A stretch of DNA of 64,000 nt from DAHUXD01 sp036406835 (GTDB lineage Bacteria; Acidobacteriota; Thermoanaerobaculia; UBA5066; Gp7-AA6). The DNA lies in the NCBI GenBank assembly GCA_036406835.1, contig DASXAG010000106.1, positions 1-64,000 of the forward strand, read 5' to 3'. This document shows, in pieces, positions 55,494 through 64,000 of the stretch. Position 1 is the stretch's first letter. Each line of letters opens with the position of its first letter. The notes beneath the pieces were generated by a model that saw nothing but the letters and a program-made list of their open reading frames with translations, searched no databases and was not told where the DNA came from. Made by a program: the position numbers and the translations under genes.

Positions 55494-58400
55494 CTTTTCG
55501 CGCCTCCAGAAGAACACGGGCGCCGCCTCCTCGCGCGGCCACACCTTCTTCAGGGTCTCGCCTTCCCAGACCTCGCCGTTCTTGACGACCCACCGGATCT
55601 TCAGCGTGTTGTGGATGTCCGCGAGCGGGTCGGCGTCGAGGACGATGAAGTCGGCGAGCTTGCCGGGCTCGATCGAGCCGAGGTCGGGCGCGAAGCCGAT
55701 CTTGTCGGCGGCGAGGATGGTCGACGCGCGGATCGCCTCCATCGGCGTCATCGCGGAGTCCTTCGCCGGTCCGCCCTCGCCGGCCATCGCCCAGATCTCC
55801 CAGTGCGGCCCGAGCCCCTGCACCTGCCCGTGCGCGCCCAGCGACACGTTGCCGCCCGCGCGCAGGACCTGGGCGGCCCCGGTCGCGACGGTGGGGAAGT
55901 TGTATTCGGAAGGCGTGATCCACGGATAGCGGCGCGCCTTCGCGTCGATGACGTCGTGGGGCGTGAAGCGGTTGAGCTTCGCGTCGTCGTGCGCGTTGTG
56001 CGTCTGCCAGTAGTACTCCTCGCCCCACGGCCCGCCGTAGGCGACGAGCAGGGTCGGCGTGTAGAAGGTGCCGGACTTCGCGGCGAGCTGGACGATGTCG
56101 TTCTGCAGGCGGACCGGCAGCGCGTGCTCCCACGCGGTGAAGCCGTCCATCGCCATCGTCATGTCGGTCGCGAGCTCGCCCGCGCCCTCGGCGGTCAGGA
56201 GCATGTGCTCGTCGCGGCACGCCTCGGCGAAGTACATCCGCTGCGAGCGTCGCGGCTGCTGGTAGACCTTGATCATCCGCGCGCCGTACGCCTTCATGCG
56301 TCGCACCTGGTGCTTCGCGTCGTCGAGGTTGTTGACCTCGGCGAAGATGTCCTCCTGCTGGCCGCCGTAGAGAACGTCGCCGGAGGAGTAGATCCGCGGG
56401 CCGACCATCAGCCCCGCCTCGACCTCCTCGCCCTGCGCGAAGACGTCGAGCGATGGGGCGGAGGGGTCGTACACGGTCGTGACGCCGTACGCGAGGTTCG
56501 CGACGTACTCCCACTTCGTCTCCGGGAAGAGCTCGAAGCCGGAGTAGTGCAAGTGCGCGTGCGTGTCGATGAAGCCCGGGATGACGGTCTTGCCCGAGCC
56601 GTCGAAGCTCCGCGCGCCCGCGGGGACCGTGACGCTGCCCGACGGGCCGACCGCGGCGATCCGGTTGTCGGTCACGACGATGTCCGCGTTCGGCAGGACC
56701 TCGTCGCCCTTCATCGTGACGACGCGGGCGCCGCGCAGCACGTAGGAGCCCTGCGGCTTCGCGCGCGGCATCGAGACGGCGATCGCGATCGTCTCGGCCT
56801 TCGGGACGCGCGCCTCCTGGACCTTCTGCTTCTCCTTCTCTTCCTTGTCCTTGTCCTTCTCCGGAGCGGCGGAGTCCTTCTCGGCGGCCTCCTTCTTCTC
56901 CTTCTCCTCGGCCTTGCGGCGCTGCTCGCGCGCGAAGTCCAGGGCGCCCGCGAGCGGAAGCCGGTAGAACGTGTTGCCCAGGCACCACGTGATCATCAGA
57001 TTCGAGCGGGGGTCCTTGCGGTCCCCCGCGCCCCCTGGCCCGCCGTCCGCCCAGCGGACGTAGCCGCCCGCGTCGTCGGAGAGCCGGTAGACGGGCACCG
57101 CGCCCTCCTTCAGGCTGGCCTCGGGCGGCTCCTTGAGCAGGATGCCCGGCAGCGCGGTGACGTAGACGTTGTCGCGCGAGGTGAAGACGACCCACTGGCC
57201 GTCGGGCGAGGGCACGATGTCGTCCACGGCGGGGAAGCGCATGAGGTGGCGGCGATCGGTCCCGTCCAGCCGCACCGAGACGAGGTCGTTCTTGGGATCG
57301 TCGGTCGGCTTCTTGCGCTCGATCGGCTCGCGGTAATAAAGCCGCGTTCCGTCGGTCGCCCAGAAGACCTCGGGATGGAAGTGCAGCGCGTTCGCGGGCT
57401 TCACGGCGAGCACCGGACGGACGTCGCCTCCGGCGGCGTCGAGGAGGGAGATCTCGAAGAACTCCTCTTCCTCCGGCTGGTGGCCGCGGAACTCGAGACC
57501 CGAGCCGCGCATCAGCGCGATCAGGTCGCCCTTCGGCGACCAGGCCGGGTTCGCGAAGTGCCCGTGCGCGCGCGTCAGCTTGACCGGCGCCGAGCCCGGG
57601 GCGGCGGGCGCCTTCCACACGTGCCCGCCCTCCGCGTCGCTCCAGGAGACGTAGGCGATCCACTTGCCGTCGGGGGACCAGGTCGGACCGTACTCGCGCT
57701 TCGGCAGGGAGGCGTCCTCCTTCGTCAGCCGCTTCGGCGAGCCCGAGGCCTGTCCTCCGGAGAGCGCCTGCAGCCAGACTCGGCCGAACGCCTCGAACGC
57801 GATCCAGCGCCCGTCGGGCGACTGGCTCGGCCAGCGCAGGATCTTCGCCTGCACCGGTCCCGACTCGACCTTCTCCTGCCACGCGACGCGCGGCGCGAGC
57901 GAGAGCTCGACCCGCGCGGTGAAGGGGATCTCGCGGATCGTGCCGCTCGCGAGGTCCAGCCGGACGATCTTGCCGTGGTTCGAGAAGACGAGCGACTTGC
58001 CGTCGGGCAGGAACGCGTAGTTGGGCCAGAGGTCGGCCTGCGCGAAGCCCTCCTCCTCATCGCGCGTCACGCCCTTCGCGAGGATGCGCTCGGACCCGCC
58101 CGCGAGGTCGCGCGCGACGAGGACGCTTTCGCCGTCGCGGCGTGAGACGTACGTCATGGTCTTGCCGTCCGGCGAGAGGTTCGGCCTCACCGCGCCGCCG
58201 TAGCCCTCCGCCACGGGGAACGTATCGGCGAGCTCGCGGTCGTAGCGCCAGATCTGCCAGAGGCCGTCGGTGACGTCGGGCGTATAGCTGAACCGGCGCT
58301 GGCGCGCGGAGAAGTAGATCGAGCGCCCGTCCTTCGAGACGACCGCGCCGCCCGCGTTGTTGACGTCGTCCGAGGAGGTCAGCTTGATGCCGCCGCCGCC

Positions 58401-58949
58401 GCCCTCGCGGTGGTAGATCCAGAGCTCGACCGGCGGGATGCCGGCGCGCTTCCCGTCCTCCTTGCGCGCGATGAGGTAGTTGCCGTCCGGCGTCCAGGCG
58501 GCGCTGCGGACGTACGCGTCCTTCTCGGCGCTCACGGCGCGGGGATTCGCGCCGTCGGCGTCCATGACCCAGACGTTCTCGATGCCGCTGCGGTCGCTCG
58601 TGAACGCGATCGCCTTGCCGTCCGGCGAGAAGCGCGGGTGCGCGTCCCAGGCCGGGCCGCGCGTCAGCGCCCGGGCCGCGCCTCCCGCGATCGGCATCGC
58701 GTAGATGTCGCCGAGCAGGTCGAAGACGAGCGTCTGCCCGTCGGGAGAGACGTCGACCGAGATCCACGTGCCCTCGCTCGTTTCGAACGAGACCGTTCGC
58801 GCGTCGGCGCGCGGCTTGTTGATGTCCGCGGCGACGTCCGGCTTCCTGGGCTTGGACTCGTCCTTCGGCGGGTCGGCCGCGCGGGCGGCGGAAGAGGGCA
58901 GCGCGGCCAGGACGAAGAGCGTTGCGAACGTGGTCAGCCACTTGCGCAT
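55491..58949 (-). CDS. Secreted TolB-propeller amidohydrolase
   Basis: The 1152-aa protein has a signal peptide, then many WD40/PD40-like propeller blades (about 60-660) with repeated S-P-D-G-x-x-I/L-x-F motifs (for example VSPDGQTLVFDLLGD, SPDGKAIAFTSDRSG). A Lys/Glu-rich spacer (about 690-730) leads to a metal-dependent amidohydrolase with GFIDTHAHLHYSG, YGVTTVYDPS, AHGQVQG and GKLADFIVLDADPL. It should hydrolyse an imide, cyclic amide or peptide in the periplasm. The start at 58949 is chosen because GGAGG lies just before it; an ATG four codons upstream contains that site. Its stop abuts the heptad repeats. Confidence 0.9.
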   Translation of the reverse strand: MRKWLTTFATLFVLAALPSSAARAADPPKDESKPRKPDVAADINKPRADARTVSFETSEGTWISVDVSPDGQTLVFDLLGDIYAMPIAGGAARALTRGPAWDAHPRFSPDGKAIAFTSDRSGIENVWVMDADGANPRAVSAEKDAYVRSAAWTPDGNYLIARKEDGKRAGIPPVELWIYHREGGGGGIKLTSSDDVNNAGGAVVSKDGRSIYFSARQRRFSYTPDVTDGLWQIWRYDRELADTFPVAEGYGGAVRPNLSPDGKTMTYVSRRDGESVLVARDLAGGSERILAKGVTRDEEEGFAQADLWPNYAFLPDGKSLVFSNHGKIVRLDLASGTIREIPFTARVELSLAPRVAWQEKVESGPVQAKILRWPSQSPDGRWIAFEAFGRVWLQALSGGQASGSPKRLTKEDASLPKREYGPTWSPDGKWIAYVSWSDAEGGHVWKAPAAPGSAPVKLTRAHGHFANPAWSPKGDLIALMRGSGLEFRGHQPEEEEFFEISLLDAAGGDVRPVLAVKPANALHFHPEVFWATDGTRLYYREPIERKKPTDDPKNDLVSVRLDGTDRRHLMRFPAVDDIVPSPDGQWVVFTSRDNVYVTALPGILLKEPPEASLKEGAVPVYRLSDDAGGYVRWADGGPGGAGDRKDPRSNLMITWCLGNTFYRLPLAGALDFAREQRRKAEEKEKKEAAEKDSAAPEKDKDKEEKEKQKVQEARVPKAETIAIAVSMPRAKPQGSYVLRGARVVTMKGDEVLPNADIVVTDNRIAAVGPSGSVTVPAGARSFDGSGKTVIPGFIDTHAHLHYSGFELFPETKWEYVANLAYGVTTVYDPSAPSLDVFAQGEEVEAGLMVGPRIYSSGDVLYGGQQEDIFAEVNNLDDAKHQVRRMKAYGARMIKVYQQPRRSQRMYFAEACRDEHMLLTAEGAGELATDMTMAMDGFTAWEHALPVRLQNDIVQLAAKSGTFYTPTLLVAYGGPWGEEYYWQTHNAHDDAKLNRFTPHDVIDAKARRYPWITPSEYNFPTVATGAAQVLRAGGNVSLGAHGQVQGLGPHWEIWAMAGEGGPAKDSAMTPMEAIRASTILAADKIGFAPDLGSIEPGKLADFIVLDADPLADIHNTLKIRWVVKNGEVWEGETLKKVWPREEAAPVFFWRREK

Positions 58950-59077
58950 CGGGGCCTCCATCGAATGCGTCCGAACGAAAAGAATCTGCGAATCGCCGAG
59001 GAGAAGGGCGGATTATCTGCTTTCGCCCCTTCGCGTTGTCAATACACAAATTCTTGGGACGAGCGTCATCCTTCGGC

Positions 59078-59083
59078 GACAAT
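59078..59083 (+). promoter_or_regulatory. -10-like GACAAT six bases before the ATG at 59090
   Basis: GACAAT resembles a -10 hexamer and ends six bases before the start codon without a Shine-Dalgarno. It matches the close-spacing pattern seen before several other genes in the window. Confidence 0.25.
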
Positions 59084-59089
59084 CGATGC

Positions 59090-59725
59090 ATGCGTTCCCG
59101 GCTCCCGGCTCTCCTCGTGGGAGGAGCTCTGCTCCTCTTCCTGCTCCGGCATCCGATCGAGCTGAGGCTCCTCCGGCACCGCTCCGCGGCGCTGCCGGAC
59201 CCATCCGCCGAGCCGAAGCAGCTTGCCGAGGAGCGGCCGCCGTTTCCGCACGGGGCCGGCGGGCACTCGTACCGTCTGATCCCGCGCTTTCGATGGGACG
59301 AATCGGCGCGGGTCGTCGGCGCGGAGTCGCATCATTTTGGCGCAGCCGCGTCGCTGCTGCCGGTGGACCTGGCGCTCGCCTGGGGCCCGCTCCTCGTGCC
59401 GCCGTACGCCGGGAAGATCCACTACAGCCAGTACTCGCGGTACTACTTCTGGAGGACCCGGGACGGCTCGCTCGACCGCGGCACGATCGTCTCGCACTCC
59501 GCGAACACGCACCTCGTCCCGGCGACGGCGCGCCTGCAGACCGCGATCGGCTGCGTGACGGAGGGAGACCTGGTGCGGCTCCAGGGCTGGCTCGTCGACG
59601 TCGAGGGCATCGACGATCCGCGATTCCGCTGGGCCACGAGCACGACGCGCGAGGACGAGGGCCCGGCCTCGTGCGAGACGGTCTACCTCGAGAGACTGAC
59701 GATCAACGAGAGGGTGTACGAGTAG
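59090..59725 (+). CDS. Small membrane-anchored protein of unknown function (211 aa)
   Basis: A short N-terminal membrane helix (LPALLVGGALLLFLL) is followed by a soluble domain with FRWDESARVVGAESHHFG, DLALAWGPLL, IHYSQYSRYYFWRT and a late VRLQGWLVDVEGIDD...FRWATSTTREDEG. The repeated W/Y-rich patterns look like a compact beta-structure; the region IVSHSANTHLVPAT may bind a ligand. No family is recognised. Its stop codon is immediately followed by the stop codon of the convergent propeller gene, with no bases between. Confidence 0.7.
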   Translation: MRSRLPALLVGGALLLFLLRHPIELRLLRHRSAALPDPSAEPKQLAEERPPFPHGAGGHSYRLIPRFRWDESARVVGAESHHFGAAASLLPVDLALAWGPLLVPPYAGKIHYSQYSRYYFWRTRDGSLDRGTIVSHSANTHLVPATARLQTAIGCVTEGDLVRLQGWLVDVEGIDDPRFRWATSTTREDEGPASCETVYLERLTINERVYE

Positions 59726-60859
59726 CTAGAAGCGGGCGAGCCGGTTGGAGCCTCCGAGGGCGATCCAGAAGTCCTTACCGTCGCTGCAGGCGTTGCCGGG
59801 CATGCTGCTGAAGCCGGTCGAGAAAAGACCCAGAGAAGTGAGATCGGCTGCCTGCCAGAGCGCGACGCCATCGCTGAGGTTCGTCACGAGCACGCGCTGG
59901 CCGTCGAAGACCGCCCGAAAAGCTCCCGGGATTCCGGTCAGAGACGTCCGCACGGCTCCCGTCGCGGCCTCGACGACGACGACGGTTCCGGTAAAGCCGC
60001 CGGGTACCCAAATGTTGGCGCCGTCGAAGACAGGGTGTTGGGGATCTTCAATCGGGATCGACTGGACGATGGCGCCATTGGAATCGACCCTCAGGAGCGC
60101 ATCGGAACCTCGGTCCGTGATCCAGACGTTGGTCCCGTCGTAGAGCGCACCGAATGGAAAGTCGAACCCAGTGCTGACGTTCGTGACGGGCCACGGAATC
60201 GTGGACGCGGGCGTCACGATCGAGACCTGACCTTGGTTCGTGACCCAGATCCTCGATCCGTCGAAGGCCATCCCATAGGGACTCGTTTGGGGAAGGGTAG
60301 CGACGGTCGTCATCGCTCCGCCCGGTTGGGTCGGGTCGAGCATCGAGAGCGTTCCCTCGGGGAAGAAGCTCGTCGCGAAGACTCGGCCCATGGCGACGAG
60401 GATCCCGGTAATGGTCGAAGGCGCGGTCCACGTGTCGAGCACCCTGCCGTCGGAAGCTCGGACGCGGTATACGGTGCTGCCGCCGGCCGCCCAGAGATCC
60501 ACCCCGTCGCTCGCGACGTGCGCGACGTTCGGAATGGAGACGCTTCCGAGCCCGACGTCGTAGCGGGGAGTCGTCGTCCACCACTGCCCGAGCGCCGCGC
60601 GGCGGCTGCTACGCGCGAGCGCCTGGTTGAGCCCTTTCGCGACGAAGACGGAGCCCTGTCCGCGCGTCAGCGGGTCGTCGGGGGAGAACGTCGTCGCGGA
60701 CGTGCCGGCGGTGACGCCCAGGTAGTAGAGCTCGAGGATGTAGGGACAGAACGCCGGCGTGACGTCGGTGAACGGGCCGCACTGATCCTGGACCACCCGC
60801 ACCGCGCCGCCGGCGAGCGAGGCCGCCAGGCCGAGTGCGAGAATCCAGAGCTTCTTCAT
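59726..60859 (-). CDS. Secreted SLH-like/beta-propeller protein, array copy 1
   Basis: A signal peptide (about 1-19) precedes the constant module (about 19-98): CGPFTDVTPAFCPYILELYY, then LGVTAGTSATTFSPDDPLTRGQ, then LARSSRRAALGQWWT. This resembles one S-layer-homology domain. Residues 100-377 are a beta-propeller with a recurring FDG-x-x-I/V-W-V-T blade motif (for example AFDGSRIWVTNQG, LYDGTNVWITDRG, VFDGANIWVPGG). The constant part is nearly identical in the next two genes; the propeller is not. AGGAG precedes the ATG, and the upstream gene's TAG stop overlaps that site. Probably a secreted surface binding protein. Confidence 0.85.
   Translation of the reverse strand: MKKLWILALGLAASLAGGAVRVVQDQCGPFTDVTPAFCPYILELYYLGVTAGTSATTFSPDDPLTRGQGSVFVAKGLNQALARSSRRAALGQWWTTTPRYDVGLGSVSIPNVAHVASDGVDLWAAGGSTVYRVRASDGRVLDTWTAPSTITGILVAMGRVFATSFFPEGTLSMLDPTQPGGAMTTVATLPQTSPYGMAFDGSRIWVTNQGQVSIVTPASTIPWPVTNVSTGFDFPFGALYDGTNVWITDRGSDALLRVDSNGAIVQSIPIEDPQHPVFDGANIWVPGGFTGTVVVVEAATGAVRTSLTGIPGAFRAVFDGQRVLVTNLSDGVALWQAADLTSLGLFSTGFSSMPGNACSDGKDFWIALGGSNRLARF
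60571..60817 (-). repeat. Constant N-terminal module, copy in the first propeller gene
   Basis: This 247-bp segment is about 95 % identical to those at 61730-61976 and 62894-63140, and its encoded stretch of about 81 residues is identical in all three. I count about nine differences from the third copy, all silent. Sequence on both sides diverges sharply. Confidence 0.85.
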
Positions 60860-60866
60860 GCGGCTC

Positions 60867-62018
60867 CTAGAACCGCGCGAGCTGGCCCGAGCCTCGGAGG
60901 GCAACCCAAAAATTCACGCCGTCGCTGCAAACGCTGGAAGGATTCGTTCCGGCGCCGGTTTGAACGGAGCCGAGAGGCGTCAGGTCCGCCGCCGTCCAGA
61001 GCGATATGGAGTCGTTGGCGTTGGTCACGAGAATCCGCTGGCCGTCGAAGGCGAGCGCACCGGGGAGGAACAGCCCGTTGCCCGTCAGATTCGCGACGAT
61101 GGTGCCCCCGGCGCTCACGACGACCACCGAGTCCGGCGAAGTCGTGGTGGCCCAGACGTTGGCGCCGTCGAAGACCAGACGTTGCACGGTGGCGGGGACG
61201 GGCACCGTGAGCTTCGTCGATCCATCCGAGGAGATCCGGACGAGCGAAGGGCCGCCGGCCGCCCAGATGAAAGTGCCGTCGAAGATCGGGTTGTAGAAAG
61301 AGCCGACGGGCACGGCCTGGCCTGTCCAGGGAAGTGACGGCGATGGCGTGAAGGTCCACATGCTGTTGCCATTCAGGCCGATCCAGAACTTCGAGCCATC
61401 GAAGGCAAGCCCCTCCGGGTCACCCGCTCCCGCGTCGGTCTGCCCGACCAGCACGGCCTCGCTGTCCGGTTGCGAGGGATCGATCGAATAGAGACCGCCG
61501 GTGAAGGGAGCCGTCTCGACCACGGCGAAGACTCTGCCCATGGCAATCACGATGTCCTGGGGGTTCATTGCGGAATGGTTCTCGATCAACTTGCCGTCGC
61601 TCCCTCTGACTCGGGCGACGCCCGCACCTGGATTTTCACCGCCGACCCAGATGTCCGAGCCGTCACAGGCTACCCACCGAGGGCTCGAGCCCAACGTCGT
61701 GACCCCGAGACCGAGATCCCAATGCGGCGTCGTCGTCCACCACTGCCCGAGCGCGGCGCGCCGCGAGGAGCGCGCGAGCGCCTGGTTGAGCCCCTTCGCG
61801 ACGAAGACGGAGCCCTGTCCGCGCGTCAGCGGGTCGTCGGGCGAGAACGTCGTCGCGGAGGTGCCGGCGGTGACGCCCAGGTAGTAGAGCTCGAGGATGT
61901 ACGGGCAGAACGCCGGCGTGACGTCGGTGAACGGGCCGCACTGGTCCTGGACGACTCGGACCGCGCCGCCGGCGAGGAGGGCGAGCAGTGCGACGGACGC
62001 TATGGAAAGTCTCTTCAT
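60867..62018 (-). CDS. Secreted SLH-like/beta-propeller protein, array copy 2
   Basis: Same design as the neighbouring copies: signal peptide, the ~81-residue invariant SLH-like module, then a diverged propeller with blades such as AFDGSKFWIGLNGN, IFDGTFIWAAGG, VFDGANVWATTTS and AFDGQRILVTNAN. The SSRR serines of the module use TCC-TCG codons here, whereas copies 1 and 3 use AGC-AGC, so the identity of the protein is kept by selection or conversion rather than by very recent duplication alone. GAGGAGG precedes the ATG, within nine bases of the upstream stop. Confidence 0.85.
   Translation of the reverse strand: MKRLSIASVALLALLAGGAVRVVQDQCGPFTDVTPAFCPYILELYYLGVTAGTSATTFSPDDPLTRGQGSVFVAKGLNQALARSSRRAALGQWWTTTPHWDLGLGVTTLGSSPRWVACDGSDIWVGGENPGAGVARVRGSDGKLIENHSAMNPQDIVIAMGRVFAVVETAPFTGGLYSIDPSQPDSEAVLVGQTDAGAGDPEGLAFDGSKFWIGLNGNSMWTFTPSPSLPWTGQAVPVGSFYNPIFDGTFIWAAGGPSLVRISSDGSTKLTVPVPATVQRLVFDGANVWATTTSPDSVVVVSAGGTIVANLTGNGLFLPGALAFDGQRILVTNANDSISLWTAADLTPLGSVQTGAGTNPSSVCSDGVNFWVALRGSGQLARF
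61730..61976 (-). repeat. Constant N-terminal module, copy in the second propeller gene
   Basis: The 247-bp segment encodes the same ~81 residues as the other two, with more silent differences clustered in the SSRR codons (serines switch between AGC and TCN codons). Confidence 0.85.
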
Positions 62019-62027
62019 GTCGCCTCC

Positions 62028-63182
62028 TCAAAACCTGACGAGCTGGTCGATGCCTTCGAGCGGTATCCAGAAGTTGATACCGTCGCTGGAGGAGCCGTAG
62101 GGGGACGAGGCGGCGCCCGTCGGCGTGAATCCGATGGGGGTGAGGTCCGCGGCGTTCCAGAGAAAGACCCCGTCCGTGCAACTGACCAGGACCCTCGTGC
62201 CGTCGAACGCGGCGATGGTCGGGGTCACCATTTCCGCTGCCGTCAGTGTCGTCACGACCGTCCCATCGGAGGCGCGCACGACGATCACGGCGTTGTGGCC
62301 GAAGTCCGGGATCCAGAAATTGGCTCCATCGAAGACCGGCTTTCCGAGGTTGCTTCCGAAGTCCAGGGGGACCGATCGAAGGATGTTTCCGGCCTCGTCG
62401 AATTCGACGAACTGCTGGTTGGTCGCCGTCACCCACATGTGGGCTCCGTCGAAGGTCAGGTAGAAGGTCTCGCCGAGGTCCGGCGGGTTCACCGTGGTCG
62501 TCGACCAGGGGAGAGTCGGTCCGGGTGTCGTGATGCTGATCGAACGCGAGTCGCCGTTCGCGGTCCAGAGCCGCGCCCCGTCGAAGGCAATGCTGATGGG
62601 TGAAGGGATCGTCGCCACGTCGGCCATCGTCGTGTCGGACTGCGAGGGGTCGATGCGAAAGATCGCCCAGTGGTTGCCGCCGGCCGAGTACCCCGTCACG
62701 AAGACTTGCCCCATTGCGGCGACGATGGCGCCGTTGAGCTGAGTCGCTCCCGTCCACGTCTCGAGAATCCGGGCGTCCGACGCGCGTACGCGAAGGACGT
62801 GTTCGGAAAAGGTGACCCAGACGTCCGCGCCGTCCGCAACGGTAAAGACCGGGTTCGCGCCAACCGTCGTGGACCCCAGGGCGTTCTGAGTCTTCGTCGT
62901 CCACCACTGCCCGAGCGCGGCGCGGCGGCTGCTACGCGCGAGCGCCTGGTTGAGCCCCTTCGCGACGAAGACGGAGCCCTGGCCGCGCGTCAGCGGGTCG
63001 TCGGGCGAGAACGTCGTCGCGGAGGTGCCGGCGGTGACGCCCAGGTAGTAGAGCTCGAGGATGTAGGGACAGAACGCCGGCGTGACGTCGGTGAACGGGC
63101 CGCACTGGTCCTGGACGACTCGGACCGCGCCGCCGGCGAGGAGGGCGGCGAGGGCGACGGGCAGGATCAAAAGCTTCTTCAT
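62028..63182 (-). CDS. Secreted SLH-like/beta-propeller protein, array copy 3
   Basis: Signal peptide, invariant SLH-like module (to about residue 98), then a propeller with blades such as AFDGARLWTANGD, TFDGAHMWVTATN, VFDGANFWIPDFG and AFDGTRVLVSCTD. The propeller differs strongly from copies 1 and 2 while the blade frame is kept. The ATG directly follows the upstream TAG stop with GGAGGT ahead, so translation is tightly coupled. Likely surface-attached through the SLH-like module. Confidence 0.85.
   Translation of the reverse strand: MKKLLILPVALAALLAGGAVRVVQDQCGPFTDVTPAFCPYILELYYLGVTAGTSATTFSPDDPLTRGQGSVFVAKGLNQALARSSRRAALGQWWTTKTQNALGSTTVGANPVFTVADGADVWVTFSEHVLRVRASDARILETWTGATQLNGAIVAAMGQVFVTGYSAGGNHWAIFRIDPSQSDTTMADVATIPSPISIAFDGARLWTANGDSRSISITTPGPTLPWSTTTVNPPDLGETFYLTFDGAHMWVTATNQQFVEFDEAGNILRSVPLDFGSNLGKPVFDGANFWIPDFGHNAVIVVRASDGTVVTTLTAAEMVTPTIAAFDGTRVLVSCTDGVFLWNAADLTPIGFTPTGAASSPYGSSSDGINFWIPLEGIDQLVRF
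62894..63140 (-). repeat. Constant N-terminal module, copy in the third propeller gene
   Basis: The 247-bp segment matches those at 60571 and 61730. Its SSRR serine codons (AGC-AGC) agree with copy 1, not copy 2. Confidence 0.85.
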
Positions 63183-64000
63183 CTAATACCTCCCCAGCAC
63201 CCAATCCGTCTGTCTGAACGTGACCCAGAAGTTCACGCCGTCCGAGGCGATGCCCCCGACCTCGGGGCCGCCGATTCCTGGAAAGCCCTCGCTTTGAAGT
63301 ACGGCGAAATCCGCCGCGCGGAGAAGCGTCAAGCCGCGCGGGGCATTCTGCCCGCCCGCGAAGCTTTCAACGAGGATCCGCTCGCCACCGAATGAGACGA
63401 GCGCCGCGCCCGTCGGGATGGGGATAGTGGCCGCCAGGGTTCCGTCGTTCGCATGGACGACCCGGAGCGAGTCTCCCGCGGGAACCAAGATATTGCTCCC
63501 ATCGAAGACGGGCGCGTAGAGGGGGCAGGGAGCGGTGCCGAGACCGACGGTCTGCGCGATCGCACCGGAACCGTCGAGCTTGAAGAGCGCGCAGGCCCCG
63601 GTATCGGTCAGCCAGATGTTCTGACCGTCAAACGCGGCGCCGGAGGGGAACTGAATACCCGTAGTCACCGTCGTGACGGGCCACGGCAGCGTCGCGGAAG
63701 GAGTGATGATCGAGACGGACACGTCGTTCGCCGTCCAGATCCGGCTCCCATCGAACGCGATTCCCATGACGAAGCTCGGAAGCGTCGCGACTTCCGTGGC
63801 CGCTCCCGGAGGGGCCGATGGGTCGATCATGTAGAGAACGCCGGACTCGGGCACGAACGAGCCGCCGGCGACGAAGATGCGGCCCATTGCGGAAAGCATC
63901 GCGCCAGCAGGACTCGCGATCGTCCAGGTATCCAGCAACTTCGCGTCGCTCGCGCGCACCCGGAAGACGCTGGTGCTCCCTCCCACCCAGACGTCGGCGC
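63183..64000 (-). CDS. SLH-like/beta-propeller protein, array copy 4, 5' end outside window
   Basis: Only the propeller is visible: VGGSTSVFRVRASDAKLLDTWT, AFDGSRIWTANDV, AFDGQNIWLTDTG and VFDGSNILVPAGD blades, ending FWVTFRQTDWVLGRY. The N-terminal module must lie beyond base 64000, so I cannot say whether it is the same. This gene is the first of the coupled array in transcription order. Its stop touches the next start, which suggests one mRNA for at least four genes. Confidence 0.85.
   Translation of the reverse strand, partial: ADVWVGGSTSVFRVRASDAKLLDTWTIASPAGAMLSAMGRIFVAGGSFVPESGVLYMIDPSAPPGAATEVATLPSFVMGIAFDGSRIWTANDVSVSIITPSATLPWPVTTVTTGIQFPSGAAFDGQNIWLTDTGACALFKLDGSGAIAQTVGLGTAPCPLYAPVFDGSNILVPAGDSLRVVHANDGTLAATIPIPTGAALVSFGGERILVESFAGGQNAPRGLTLLRAADFAVLQSEGFPGIGGPEVGGIASDGVNFWVTFRQTDWVLGRY

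Overview
This window is high-GC DNA (close to 70 % by eye) packed with genes on both strands. I found no transposase, integrase, phage gene or CRISPR array. The gene content fits a soil or sediment Acidobacteriota (Thermoanaerobaculia-like) or a near relative: three Hanks-type Ser/Thr kinases, one of them a kinase/TolB-like/TPR protein; a reaction-centre-type dihaem cytochrome c; M13 and M14 exopeptidases; TolB-propeller amidohydrolases; a DUF1501/DUF1800 pair; and surface proteins with S-layer-homology-like repeats. This placement is inference from gene content only.

Layout. 1-12.5 kb: truncated SDR epimerase, tRNA-Met, zinc-ribbon protein coupled to a ClC-CBS-TrkA_C transporter, EAL phosphodiesterase, sulfatase, tRNA-Val, kinase/TPR protein, small lipoproteins. 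12.5-20.5 kb: a membrane Ser/Thr kinase, dihaem cytochrome, M13 peptidase, MscS channel and a CHASE-sensor Ser/Thr kinase. 20.9-27.9 kb: a glycosyltransferase facing a three-gene minus-strand operon made of a beta-decarboxylating dehydrogenase, a cysteine hydrolase fused to an aldehyde dehydrogenase, and a one-module adenylation-carrier-thioesterase NRPS. This looks like a small, unusual natural-product locus. 28-40 kb: flavin monooxygenase and LuxR-TPR regulator, Tat-exported PfpI-YHS protein, M14 peptidase, M50-like membrane protein, esterase lipoprotein, class C beta-lactamase-like protein, tRNA-Asp. 40-47.7 kb: cupredoxin-PKD protein, DUF1501, DUF1800 with SLH-like repeats, and a second SLH-like protein.

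47.8-53.6 kb is a coherent methylamine/betaine-type catabolic island. A Rieske oxygenase and a TetR regulator are transcribed away from a PYROXD2-like flavoprotein, a DAO-family demethylating oxidase and a betaine-homocysteine-type methyltransferase. Two copies of the palindrome ATGAC-N5-GTCAT sit exactly on the two divergent start codons. 53.6-59.7 kb holds a hydrolase/STAS pair, a TolB-propeller amidohydrolase and a small membrane protein. 59.7-64 kb is a tightly coupled array of four paralogous secreted beta-propeller proteins. In the three complete copies a near-invariant N-terminal SLH-like module is followed by strongly diverged propellers.

Non-coding highlights are inverted heptanucleotide tandem repeats at the 3' ends of genes (three clear loci), two hairpins that bury the Shine-Dalgarno sequence, and several genes with a -10-like hexamer only 5-7 nt before the start codon, which suggests leaderless mRNAs.
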